From assembly GCA_033002965.1 (NCBI GenBank), contig JAURVB010000206.1, forward strand, positions 52,682 through 116,681: a DNA stretch of 64,000 nucleotides, given 5' to 3'. A model generated the notes under the pieces. That model saw only the letters and a program-made list of their open reading frames with translations. It had not been told where the DNA came from and ran no database searches. Each line of letters begins with the position of its first letter. The stretch's first letter is position 1. Source of the DNA: Piper betle (lineage: Eukaryota > Streptophyta > Magnoliopsida > Piperales > Piperaceae). Shown here one piece after another: positions 34,777 through 46,830 of this stretch. The translations under genes were made by a program, and so were the position numbers.

Positions 34777-37700
34777 TTATTTCTTGGTTTTATGGACGAC
34801 CCTTTTTAAAGAAGACAGTTTAGGATTTTCTTTCCAACCTCTTTGACGAGCTCGCATCTCCCACATTTCAGATAACTTCTTTTGTGCCTGCAAATCTGCA
34901 TCTGCCTTTTCTCTTGCCTCTTCGCATGTTTCCATACCAGAGTTGCACTTATCTGCCTCCTTTTGATACTGAGAAGTCAGCTTCTTCGCTTCTAGCAACC
35001 GCATGTCAGCTTTCTTCTGGTTCTCTAACATTTCCATTTCCCGTATCTTCATTTCTTCCACTAGTAATTCAGTAAAATTCTTTTCCGTATCACCGTTGTC
35101 ATCTTTATCATGTTTAGCGCAATCTGCAAAGTAATGTAGATAATGTGCAGGATATTTGTTAAAGAAGCTGCAAGTTCAAAATGAATCAAAGCGCAATGTG
35201 AATGATAAAAAGGCTATCTTTAGAACATGTGGGATGTCTTTGTTCATCTAGTTGTGGACTCAACTGAAAACATAGACAGATTTCTCTTCGTGGGGAAGGC
35301 CTTAAACATCTCGAAATAACAAATAGAGACTATAAACTCAGTTTACAAATTTGACAGGAATTGTAACATTTTAACCATTACCTAACATCATCATGAACAG
35401 ACAATCCTGAGTCCTAACACAATAGATGTAAGATGCAATTTGACGAATAAGATAGAGACTAAAAGAGGAAAGAACTGACCTGCAAATGACACATTAGTGA
35501 AATCTGCAAATAAAGAAAAGAGTGGCATCAGAATAAATTGCCTAGCACATACAGATGACACATACAAATGATAAAATCTCAGTGACGGACAACACAATAG
35601 ATTGCATGGACAAATGTTTTGGGGAAAAAGAAACACAGAACATCCTATAGCAATGATAGATCGATCTCCTTAGTCCAAAGATACTAGAGAAGGCATCATA
35701 AGAATGCATCCCTTTCCTTTTAAAGCAGGGGGAAAGACAATATTTGTCTCCATAAATATATGTCAAAGACCTGGCCTTGCCTTCTTTAAGCATCGAACAT
35801 CTGTCAAGCTGTGACCTTCAGTTGGTTTTCCCATGCATAAAGAATATGCCAAAGATGATTCAAAGATAATAAAATTTTGACAAGGAAATGATGCTACAAA
35901 GGATAAGTGAGGTTAAATATAAAGTGCTGTTAGTTCCTCATATCTACGCAAGAGGAAAGACCATATTGATGGTGGACTGCAACATGTAATTAGAAAAAGC
36001 AGTCGTGACTTTTCCTTGTGAAAATATAATTACAGCTTGAACTTCATCCAATTCTGTTTTCATACAATCTAGCCTAGAATAGCTAGAAAATGCTGACCAA
36101 TAGTATTGGCCCGTGCACATATTTGAGTTTCCAATAGTGCAGACCCATCATTCTGTTGTTTACCAGTTGCCACATTACAGAGTTTAAAACATGAGCTGTG
36201 CAAGCCACAATTCTAGTTTTAGGAAAATCTTTACTTCTCCCCAGTTTCACTATACATAAACACGTTCAAACTGATTTCAGTTTTGATTTATCCCCAGGCT
36301 GCGGTTGGATTTTTTTTTTGAAATCTGTGTCCATTTTTATTTCCTCCATAAGTGTGTCAAGCTCACAATGCTCAAAATCTGCATCAAATGATCCAAAGAG
36401 GTGGAACACAAGGTACAGAAAATACTCATAATAGGAATAGTTTTTCTATCCCCAGACCCACTCTACCTCCCTTGAAAAACCTAAAGAACATATACTGATA
36501 TCACATCACTATAAGTATACAAACATTCAATGGACTGGTAAAAGTTAAATAAAAAAAGCAGCAATCCTAGCCGATAATTTCAAATTAAAATGTAATTATA
36601 ACATCAAATTACTTTAACAGACATCAACTCATAGGAAGCCAAAAATCTCGCATTTTGGGCAGTCACTAAACTACTCCAAATCCACAAACAACACGCTCCA
36701 ACAACTATTAAATCCAAGTCTAGCCTGGACTCCAACAATATTGGTGAGGTAAATCTTCTCCGGATTAGCTCTAACCGATCCTTCATCTGAGTCAGTTCCA
36801 ACTTGAAAACTATACTACCGTGTTTGTTGTAACCAAAGAAGTTTTTGTAACCAAATTGTGAATAGCATTGCTCGCCATGTAATTTACATATTGTGACGAT
36901 CGTGAATCAATGAAATTGAGACTTAATTCACATCGTATTAGAGCTATTCCCTAGATACTACCATGATCTCCGACAGATCTCTAACCACACCTGTCAATTC
37001 CTCCTCTTCCACCCCTGTTTTGGCATCTTCCTCACAAGGTGTCTCCTTTGATCTTGGCCCCAACGTTGGCAGTTTTCAAATTACTGTCACGAACATCGCC
37101 CATTCTGTCATTTTCAAATTGGATGGAACAAACTACCTATTATGGCAAGCATAAATTTTGCCAATAATTCTTAGCCAGGAGCTAGTCGGCTTCATCAACA
37201 GCTCCATTCTCAACCAGAGGCATCTTCTCCTACCTATGCCACATGAGATCAAGTGGACCAAACCAACCAAAACTGGATAATGGCCACACTCTCTCCTGAA
37301 ATACTTGGGTAAGTTCTTGACTGTCCCACAGCTGCTGCCAAGCAGACAACTCTTACTCAAATTTATGCGACCAATCTCCAAGCTTAACTTTAGCATCCGG
37401 AAAGGGTGAGCTCACTATGGTGGAATACTTGTATAAAGTAAAAGTAGTCGAATTGACATATATGGAGGAGCATTGGAGCTTGTCTAGAGAAGATTTGTCT
37501 CACCAATAGTGTTGGAGTCCGTGATTGACTAAGATGGTTTAATATCCTTTGGTTGTTGATATTGATCATCCTGATTATGTATGCAAGCTTAATTAGTTGC
37601 TCTACAAACTGAAACAATCTCCAAGGACATGGTATTCACAGTTGTATGAATCCCTATAAGAAATAGATATTACTAGTTCACAGATCGACACCTTGTTGGT

Positions 37701-39456
37701 ATTAAACATGAAGGCCAAAAAATTTAAATTTTGGTTTATGTGATCTTATTACTACAAGCACCTCAGTTCCTTCTCATCAGTTGGCCATTTCCAAACTGGG
37801 GTAACAATTCTCTATGAAGAATCTTGGTCGGATAAATTATTTTCTGGGCATTGAATCAATCTTCCATCCAGGTAATGTTCATTTGTCTCAACACAAGTTC
37901 ACCAGCAATACGCTTCACCGCTTCAATATGGAGGACGCTAAGCCCCTCACCTCTTCAGTTCAGTTTGGGTCAAAGTTGGCAAAACAATACTGGCATTCCC
38001 TTGTCTGATTCATCTCCTCACTGATAGTTGTTGGTGCTTTGCAATATCTAACCATTACTCGATCAGGCATCTAGTTGGCGGGCATTTAGTTTGTGGTCAA
38101 TAAGGCTTGCCAATTTCAACACCAACCTATTAAGCATACTTTACACTGACATCCTGCTACAATCGGCCCGACTTTCTCCCACTCAGATTATTTGGATGCT
38201 GATTGAGCAGGTTGTTCAGATGATCGATAGTCTAAAACGATTTTTTTTTTTTGGTTCTTCACTAATCTCTTGGTGTGCCAAAAAGCAGTCTACTATTTCA
38301 CATTCTAGTATCAAAGCTGAACTACGAGAGCTCGTCTGCCACTAACCGAAATTTCTTGGCTGCTTCAACTACTCAAGGAACTTCATGTTTGTGTTTGCAT
38401 GTTCCTATTGGTTGGTGATATAACATCAGTGCAACTTATATTGCTAGTAATCTTGTTTTTGAAGGCCAGTGTAGCATATTGAGCTTGGTTATAACTTCAT
38501 TTGAGATTGGCTTGCTCGCAAAATGCTGCTTATTCGGTTTGTATCTACAAAGGATCAGATCGGGGACATCTTGACAAAAGATCTGCCCCAAACTATACAC
38601 TCACATCTCTTACCGAAACTCACGGACTATCCACACCGCTGGGTTTGCCAGGGAGTATTGAGCCATCTAAGTCTAGTTTGGAATCGAACGATATTGGTGA
38701 CACAAATCTTCTCCAAATAAGTTTCAACAATCCTCTGTCTGTGTCAATTCGAACTTGATAACCATACTGCCGTGTTTCTTATAACCAAAGTGGTTGTTGC
38801 AATCAAATTGTGAATAGCATTGCTGGCTATGAAATCTATATATTGTAATGATCATGAATCAATGAAATTGAGGCTAACTTCACAACGACAAACAATTAAA
38901 ATAGAATGGATCTTTGTAGTCAAATCACTTCTTAGAACTTCCTAGAACTAAATCACACCAAATCTACCAACGACATATTTCAACAACAATAAAATTCACT
39001 TCCTACAACTAAATCACTCCAAATCCACAAACATGTCTCAACAGTAAACAAGACCCATCTTCGTACTCAATTCACTTCCTAGAAAAAAAATCCTAGAACC
39101 AAATAACTCCAACTCCACACATATCACATGTTTCAACCACAAAAACAATCAAACAAAGACTTCAACTTAACACGCAATTCACTTCCTACAACAAATTCCA
39201 ATTAGCTTCCTAGAAGAAAAAACAAAAAAAATGTGTGTATGTAGAATATACACATACCTCGGGGCAAGGTGATGATGGGCTGGGCAGCACAATCGCAGGA
39301 GCAAGAAGGGCAGACGGAGGCGGAGAGGGCCTCGGAGACGTGCCAGTACAACTGGGGGCCGACGATGTAAGCGGCCAGGCTTAGTGCGAGAAGCAGCACC
39401 GTGGCCTTCACCAGCGCCGGCCGGCGAGCAGGCGCCATGGCCCGATCCAAATCCAT
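34777..39456 (-). CDS. DUF1068 family protein (ELMO/NKS1-like), three exons
   Basis: Exons: 39258-39456, 35480-35503 (24 nt) and 34777-35123, joined by GT-AG introns with agreeing phases; 570 bases give 189 residues. Residues about 15-36 form one membrane anchor (VKATVLLLALSLAAYIVGP), followed by LYWHVSEAL and the cysteine cluster CPSCSCDC. The microexon gives DFTNVSFA. Exon 3 has DCAKHD, TEKNFTELL and a long charged coiled coil with YQKEADKCNSGMETCEEAREKA and RARQRGWKE. This is the plant DUF1068 family, whose ELMO/NKS1 members are small Golgi proteins linked to pectin synthesis and cell adhesion (family knowledge). I chose the ATG at 39456; the one at 39438 (MAPARR) is an equally good start, and 39492 is in frame. 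Intron 1 is 3754 bp and houses an old Copia element on the opposite strand. Confidence 0.93.
36706..36932 (+). repeat. 5' LTR of the intronic Copia element
   Basis: Aligns with 38656-38884 over its full length, for example TGTGAATAGCATTGCT in both copies. Confidence 0.8.
38656..38884 (+). repeat. 3' LTR of the intronic Copia element
   Basis: Preceded by the purine-rich CCAGGGAG tract; ends CTTCACA. Confidence 0.8.
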
Positions 39457-39760
39457 GGAAGGCGGCGCAGTGAGAAGAGGGAGGAAGAGCAAGCAACCAG
39501 CAAAGAGTGGTCCGAAGCATGCCCGGTCTTCTTCATCTGGTGGGCCATGGGAGGAATTGACGATTAAGGGTGATTTAATAAACTATTGGCTATTCAATGG
39601 TGTGTTTTTTAGCACAATATATTAACTATCCATAGTCTCTAGATTATTATTATTTTTAAAAAAATGAATTTAATTTAAAAAGGCCCCAACTCAAAATAAA
39701 AAAATTAAACCAGCCACTCGCAGTGCGGCAATCAACCTAGGGCAACCGATCAGGTAGGGT

Positions 39761-40341
39761 TAGGGCGGGGCACGAGTCGAGTCGAGTCAGAATTTCGCCC
39801 AACTTGAACTTGGCTCATTTGATAAACGAATCGAGTTTTGAGTTATATAATTTTGAATCGAGTTATTTCAGTTAGAGTTTAAATCGAACCTGATCGAGTT
39901 TTAGTCGAACATTAATCTTTTTCTCGTTTCATCACCATAAGTTTGAGTATCTAATTTATTCTTTACAATGCAATATTTTTAGTTTTATTTTTTTGTAAAA
40001 ATATAAATGATATTCTTCATAATTGATAGTCATATAATAACTAGTATATTATTTTAATTTAATTATTTTATACCAAATTATCATTTTTAATATTATATTA
40101 TCTATGTATTGTTAAGGAAAAAATTACTAAAGGAGGCATCGAGTTGATTCGGGCCAATTTTTTAAGCCGAATAGAGTTTTTTCGGGTCGAATCAAGTTGA
40201 GTTTGATATAACTCGAAATAGGCTCTATTGTAATTGAATCAACTCAATTTTTTAAGATTGAGGTTCGAATTAAGTTTAAAATTAATCGAATTCCGGAGTG
40301 GATTCACCAAAATTTGGGAGGCTCTACTCGTGCCCAGCCTT
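39761..40341. mobile_element. hAT-like non-autonomous element with TCGAG subterminal words
   Basis: 581 bp. The left end is TAGGGCGGGGCACGAG and the right end, reverse-complemented, is AAGGCTGGGCACGAG. Flanks GGTAGGGT (39753-39760) and GGTGGGGT (40342-40349) match at 7 of 8 bases, the target length expected for hAT. Both subterminal zones are full of CGAGT/ATCGAG words. No transposase. It lies just upstream of the DUF1068 promoter region. Confidence 0.6.
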
Positions 40342-40598
40342 GGTGGGGTGGTTAGGAGATCTGGTTTGGGGGCTCCGATCACTGGGAACTGTCAAACCTA
40401 CCCAACCTCCAAGCAGTGGGGGGCAGCCAAGCCACCGTTCGGCGGGTCAGGGGAGCAAACCAAATCTAATCACCCTCCGAGTGGTGGGTGATGATCACGT
40501 CTAGCCATTCCTATGGTATCCAAACGGTGGCATATGGCTGCTCCCAAGGCGCCCAATTAGGGGCAGCAAAATTTGGCCTTCCCTACGACAAACAATCA

Positions 40599-40649
40599 TG
40601 TAATAACCCCCCAAAAATTAGTCTTACATTCAACACCTCTTAGAGTAAA

Positions 40650-40717
<68 letters not shown>

Positions 40718-40818
40718 AATGTGCTTATAGATCTTCAACTTAGTTAACTATTTTTGAATAAAATAATTAAGACTATTTGTTTGCACTTATGCTTAGTCTT
40801 TACAGTGGTATCAAAGCT
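40599..40818 (+). mobile_element. LTR-like fragment with adjoining primer site
   Basis: A TG...CA segment (40599-40804, TGTAATAACCCC to CTTTACA) is followed after one base by TGGTATCAAAGC, a good match to the methionine-tRNA primer site of plant LTR elements. It contains the long AT microsatellite. No second LTR was found, so this is a remnant, possibly of a TRIM/SMART element. Confidence 0.4.
40653..40714. repeat. (AT)n microsatellite, about 31 units
   Basis: Uninterrupted AT dinucleotides over about 62 bases; the length may be unreliable in the assembly. Confidence 0.95.
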
Positions 40819-42374
40819 AACCTAAAACTTTTATTTTAAATTTTATTTTTTTAATTTGAATTCAAACCGAGCAACTAAGTTTCTTTATCATTAGGAGTAA
40901 TGAGATTAGGTTTGTTTAATTGGGATAATTTAGCCTTTTGTTCAGCTCAAACACAACTCGTTTGATTTCGGGACAGAGTAGAGGTCATTAATTTTTAAAT
41001 TAATGAGTTTAAGACTTTAAGTCAAGCTCGAAGCTAACTATATTTATCAATATTTGTGAATATAATTTATAACTAGAAATCAAATATCTCGGATCTGCAT
41101 AATTATATGCTTATAGAAAAATATGGTGAGGCATATTCTTGCTTTCATGTTGATAATATGTCCTACTCCTTTATAATTTTAATTAATATTGTGGAAAGAA
41201 ATCTAATTTACAATATGGTCCAAACCTTTTTTATATAAAATTTGGTGCTCTGAGTTCAGGCAAGTTGAGTGGACTCACTTCATTTGATTTTGAGTCAAGC
41301 TTCAAATTAAGATTTACTCGTGTCGAATAACAAATTAAGTCAAGTTAATCGATTTTTGAATAACTCTAAGTGAGAGGGATGGAAGACTAGATGAGTAGAT
41401 TATCTTAAGATTTTAAAGGAGTCGAGTCAAGTCAAGGGTAGAGTATCTCTGACTTGATATTTCCCGGGCACAAGGGAAAAAATAAACCTTTATGCATTGA
41501 CAAGTTAGTTTAAATTTAATTTTGGATTTGGCAAACTTGCATTTTTGGAAAATATTTGGCTTCTTATTTGGGTAAAAAACTCAAGTACAATAAAATGAAC
41601 ATCCATAACTTTCCCCATTTATTTCTTTAACTCATTCTCCTTCACTTAAAACAACATTTCACCACTATTTTATTGAAATAAATTTACCCATTACAATTTT
41701 ATTAAATTTTAAGCTATTTTAATAATCAAACCATCAAAGTAAACCTAATAAAATTTCCAGATATTTGTAAATAGTGATTAGTTACATGTGTTTTCAGTCT
41801 AAGTTCAAAAAAATAGATCCTAATTAACCAAAGCAAACTTATGTTAAATTACATGGTTTTCTTATTGACTATGGCGAGATAAAACACTGCAAATTTGGTA
41901 GCTAGGGAATGTAGTAATAATATTGAAGACAAGAAGTCATTGGAATTAATTAACCAGTCATCTAATGCCAAAAATTTTCATTTCATGTTCGGTTTGTAAA
42001 TTTGGAAACAAATAATTACACAAATAAAATAGAAGCCAAATATAGTGCAAACAAGAATAGTGTAATTCTCTTACAATACTTACATCTGCCATATTGATTT
42101 TTCTGCTTCCTACTACTTCCTTCTATTCATCTATTGAAGAAAGCTTGCAACTAGATGGACCTGCAGAGGTAGTAATTTACACAATTGTACCACAACTACC
42201 ACAACTTGAATGGCTTCTGTTACAAACTCTGAAAAATTTCTTCACACAAGTTACCCCAGCTAGCAATTCTGCGAGATCTTCGAAGCAGGCTATAATACAA
42301 GTCACTCAGGGCACATAAACAGGTTATATACATGTAGGCCGGCATTGTTGAAACCACAAATATTTTGGCCAAGT
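40819..42374. other. Spacer and OSCA 3' flank
   Basis: AT-rich, no gene. The last 200-300 bases are probably the 3' UTR of the minus-strand channel gene. Confidence 0.5.
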
Positions 42375-45300
42375 TTATGGAAATTCAGTATATTCGTCGA
42401 TTGCCTCAGACAAAGAAGGTGGTGGTGTTGCAGAGTTACTTCGTTTACTTGCCAATGGCGTGTTCCCACGGGATTGCCTTCTTGTTCGGACCCGAACATC
42501 ATCTTCTAGCTGAAGAGAATCCAATGAGTAAGTGTCGCAGTTGTCGTCGCCCTTGAACACAGGGTGCATGTATGCATTTTTGAGGTACTCTTTCGTATTG
42601 AAGTTGGGGTATCTAACACGCTCTAATGTGTCTTTCATCATAGCTTCCTGAAAGTCGAGTAAGGTTTCGAATTCTCTACTTCAACATTGCATCCCGAGAT
42701 AAAAAAAATTACATAGCGAAAATACAAATGTACATGTAAGACGAAACGAACCTGTAAAGGGTATTTCACAAATGCAGATTCATATCTTGTTTTGCAGATC
42801 CAGTGGAACCATATGGTGAGAACAGGAAGAGCAACAAGCAAAGGTGTGGACTGAGAAGCTTCTTTGGTTCCCATCAATCCTAATAAAAGAAGCTCTGCAA
42901 TGACCATAGCCGTGACAATACGCCTATGGACGCCTGGCCAAAATGCTGCAGCACTTTCATATTCTTGGTTATAGACATTTATAATCTGAAATGATATCAG
43001 AATTATACTTTAGAGAATCAAAAAATTGAGACAATGCAAACAACTACTACTAGGATAACAAATGAAGAAAGAACAATTGTATGTGTACCTGGTGACGATA
43101 AACCACAAATGCCAAGGCAAAGAAGACTAGAATGAAAGGTAGTAAAATGGGGGTTACTACCATGTATACCAAACCCAGTAAGAAATACAATTGTATCTTT
43201 GGTTCACTTGCATGGAACTCAATACTGCCAGGATCCATAGCATCATCCCTATCCTTCTCGGTCTTAACAAGGAAAAGATTTTTCAGATGATAAAATATCA
43301 AAGCTTTCAGCCTGAGAATTTCTCCGGAAATTCCCGCCCAACCATCTACCATGATATATGTGATGAAGAAGGTTGCTCTCATTGGGATTGCAACACCAAT
43401 GATCCTGGGAATACTGCACATAAGAAGCATTGTCTACATTAAAAATAAGTTATACCTCTGAAAGAAGTTGGTTTTGCAAATCAAGACTCCGAATCTGAAT
43501 AGATGTCAAAAATCGCAAAAGTGTCTTGAACATAGGATGAACATACTCAGTTGCTGACTCGTGAATGAAAGTATCCAGCTGCTCAAATGCAGCTCCGGCT
43601 ATGACGTTTACAAGAAATACGTTTATGAGCTCAAAGATATAAAACTTGGAAGCTGATATTCGCTGTAGCGACGATATGGAAATATGACCTTCAATCTTGG
43701 ACATTAGCATCAATATGCTCGGAAGAAAGATGAGGAAAATCTTCAAAATTAACCCTGGTAAAACACCTTGAATAAATGATTTTACGATCCCTCTGCAAGT
43801 GAACATTATGAACTATTATCCACGAAGCAAGTTGAAAACTTTTAAGTTTATATGCATTTAGAAGGATTGTGAGTGGGGAGAGAAAGAAAGAGTTAACTGG
43901 TGCACTCACATTTCAATTAGAGGCTTAAGAAATGAAGCTCTCCTTTGAATTCCTTCAATGCTTGCAAGGGACTGAACAATAGCTATTGGTACCATGAAGA
44001 AAAAATGAGAAAAAATAATGCAACAGCCATCAACAGTCTCCTTATTGTTAGTGAAAAAATGGGATTGCCAAGTTGTGCCAGTAAACGTCCCGAGGTTCTG
44101 GAGCCCATTCTGTCAACCATAGAGTAGGATTTCTTGACTGTTGAGTTTGAGCACATACAGCAGCACCCCAACGAGTTCTGAAAGAAACAAATGCTGCTGG
44201 CATGATAACCTTTGGGTTGTTCTTCATTTTATCTCGCTCTAATCCCTCCTGCAAAAGTAGTGTTTAAGTGAGAATTCCAAAGAGAAACAATCATTTTACC
44301 ACATTAACAAATAGATCGTATGCTGCAAATCCCAGATTAGTGCTTACTTCTTTGTGTAACTCTTCGATTATCGAGGTATAATGATCAATTGCATCAACTT
44401 TCTTCCCCAGAGTCCCAAGAAGCCAGTCTGCTTTGCAAAAAAAAAGGCTATCCAAGGTAAGGAAATGGGCGAAATTTTCTTGCCACACCATGCAGAAAAT
44501 TATGCAGTAACATTATGTGCACTCAGAAGAGGAGTAAGTTTAAAGATGGAACCTTTGTGGTTGGTCTTTTCGTTGAGTTTCTTGCATACTTGAGCAGATA
44601 ATAGTCGAGCCAGTTCTGCTGGTTTTTCTTCTTGTTGACAATTTTTGCTAGCTTGTTAGCGTTGTAAACAATCTGTACTCACTTCAATAAGAATAAAGAA
44701 TGAGATGAGACATTCTTTACCAACAAAATATCTAACTGAATGAAGATATTAAAATTTTGAAACAATGTAAACTCCTAGTTCCATACAATTAAGTGCAAGC
44801 ATTTGAGACTAGTAGCACATACTCCTCTCTGTAATGAGCACATTATTGAGCCCTGGGTCATGAGCTTAATTCATCTATTTCATGAAACAAGGTTCATTCT
44901 ACTTTTCAACCACATGAAAAATCAAGAAATATGACCTGATAGGAGAGATAGTGGTCTGGATGATTGACTAGAAAAAATGTTCGACAGCTTCAGGAACCGA
45001 TTCATCGGGATCAGGCGGTACATTTCTCACGAGAACCTGCAATTCATTCATTAAGGCTAGAAAAGAAGTAAAAACCTATAACTCGTAGAAACCAAAATAT
45101 AAGGAATTAAGGATTAGAAAGGTGGATGTTTTACTTTGAAATGTTTACACATCCATATCAACTGGATTATCATGCATGAACAGATTATTGAACAATATGG
45201 ACTAATTTCGTTGGACTTAAAAGAGTGATGCAGATAGACTTACAGTAAATTGATCAGGACGACGATCCTCTGAAGCAAGAAAATGCAACCTCATTGTTGC

Positions 45301-46213
45301 AATAAGCTCATACTCCTTCTTCAATGTGTAGCATGTCCAACCTATGAAAACATACATCATTACCAGATGTGTCCAAAACCTGCAGACTCAAAAAGGTTCA
45401 ATTCAGATGTTCCATGAAATTGTCATCTTATTTACAAGACAATAATGCAAGGTCCATCATATGATTATCTTTTAAAAACTCTCCATGAATTGAACAAAAA
45501 GTTGGTTGAACTACTTACCTTTCTGAACCATTAGGAACATTTGAAATGGAAAGCTTGTCGATGTTGCTGAATACAAAATTGGACTTGGCTAGGCCCCCAC
45601 TTGTCCAATTCACTGGTACCAGAATGGCAAATGCAAGAAATGTGATAGGAACAAAGATTTTGAGTCTGCAAAAAAGGATAATGTGCCCATCAATGTTCAA
45701 CTTGTACCACACCCTGTTAAGCAAGGAAAACAGATCCAGCAAATGATAAAGAACAATAAATTCTGCTGCTTGTTTCCGTGCTAATCATATAAAAAAGCAA
45801 TCCATTAGAGAAAACCATAGGACAAACAGTTGGTATGAATATCAAACCGAGCATCTTTTAAGTTGACAACAGACTAATACTAGGTAAATTGAAGCCTACC
45901 CAAGCAAATAGATTCTCAAGTAAACAACCGAATCAAGCCCTGCATGTTCAATCAACTCAAGCTCTGGCATTCTTAATGCTTGAGGCACCCAGCTCAAGAA
46001 CCTCACATATGATCTGAAACTCAAGTTGATGACCCTGCCCACAGTAGCTCCGCCATGGATTGGACTACTTCTGAGACCTTTTATGTACCATTTTGGGAAG
46101 TAAACCCTGTCATTCAATGGTTGCAACCGCAGTATGGCAAATATTAGGAGGAATGCCAAAGCAGTCAATATGTTCACCGCTGCTGAAAATCCAATATCTC
46201 CTAGTGTCGCCAT
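42375..46213 (-). CDS. OSCA1-like: OSCA1/CSC1-like calcium-permeable stress-gated channel, with four one-base breaks
   Basis: Exons: 45900-46213, 45519-45665, 45244-45379, 44936-45036, 44553-44672, 44348-44427, 43910-44248, 43547-43792, 43089-43413, 42752-42985, 42375-42647; all GT-AG. Family order is visible: RSN1_TM ([57 protein letters not shown]), cytosolic PHM7 loop ([23 protein letters not shown]) and the DUF221 channel ([58 protein letters not shown]). OSCA channels open with hyperosmotic or mechanical membrane stress and pass calcium at the plasma membrane. Exons 4 and 6 each lack one base, exon 7 lacks two, all in homopolymers: 44972-44977, 44405-44408, 44054-44059 and 44000-44005. 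Counting those bases, every phase closes and the length is 772 residues, the usual size. As written, the frame ends in exon 4. Confidence 0.92.
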
Positions 46214-46830
46214 TTACTGCAATAACCAATACCCAGAATCCACAAATATGAAAATTAACATGTGCAGATTTTGCTTTCACAAAGTGACTACATTAATATG
46301 GATGTCTGCTTACTTTGGTCTGGAATTGATGATTTGAATTAGTTTGGCAAATTTGGTCTCATAATTGTTTCTGCTTTTACCCAAATCTTAACACCTAAGG
46401 CATGACAAGAAACAGAATAAACACGCAAGCAAAAAGTATATCACAAGTAACATGTCTATGAAGCTTGCTTATAGCAAGAAAGATTAGAAACATGGTTACC
46501 AACATGGACAAAAATAAAAAACAAGATAGAAATATAGGAGAATGAATTACATGCACAAAGCAGAGAGATGAGAAACATGGTCGTGCATGTTTGGCAAAAA
46601 CAATAAAATGGCAAAGACTAGTCCAGCTCTTGGTAAGCATCGAAATACAACAAAGACGATCTAACAATAAGATCTGGGCAGAGAATCAGCCATCAAAACT
46701 TTCATGGAAGGAAGAAAATACATGCGTCGAAGGCGTGTCCGAGAATTAGCGCTTTGATGAACTTAAACGCACCCAAGACTCCATGAAACAAAGCTCGGGA
46801 GACAGAGATATATAGGATATAGTGGTACAA
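46214..46830 (-). promoter_or_regulatory. Probable leader with an intron, and promoter, of the OSCA gene
   Basis: The ATG is preceded on the minus strand by GGTTATTGCAG then TAA, a good splice acceptor four bases before the start, so the 5' UTR is likely split. A CTATATATC word at 46807-46815 (minus) followed by TCTCTGTCTCCC could be the TATA box and start region about 600 bases upstream. The donor of the leader intron is not certain; one candidate is near 46720. Confidence 0.4.

Larger units (their letters stand above)
36706..38884 (+). mobile_element. Old, internally deleted Copia element in intron 1 of the DUF1068 gene
   Basis: LTRs of about 228 bp (36706-36932 and 38656-38884) are clearly related but much diverged; both end TTCACA after ATCAATGAAATTGAG. 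Flanks ACAAC and ACGAC fit a decayed 5-bp duplication. TCGTATTAGAGC, a worn methionine-tRNA primer site, follows the first LTR. Internal remnants in order: gag start with VIFKLDGTNYLLW (about 36963-37154), an RT piece with YKLKQSPRTW, the RT end MKNLGRINYFLGIE (37814), RNase H with SSLISWCAKKQSTISHSS (about 38250) and FVSTKDQIGDILTK (about 38540). Many stops and shifts, and only 1.7 kb of internal sequence remain. Confidence 0.88.
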
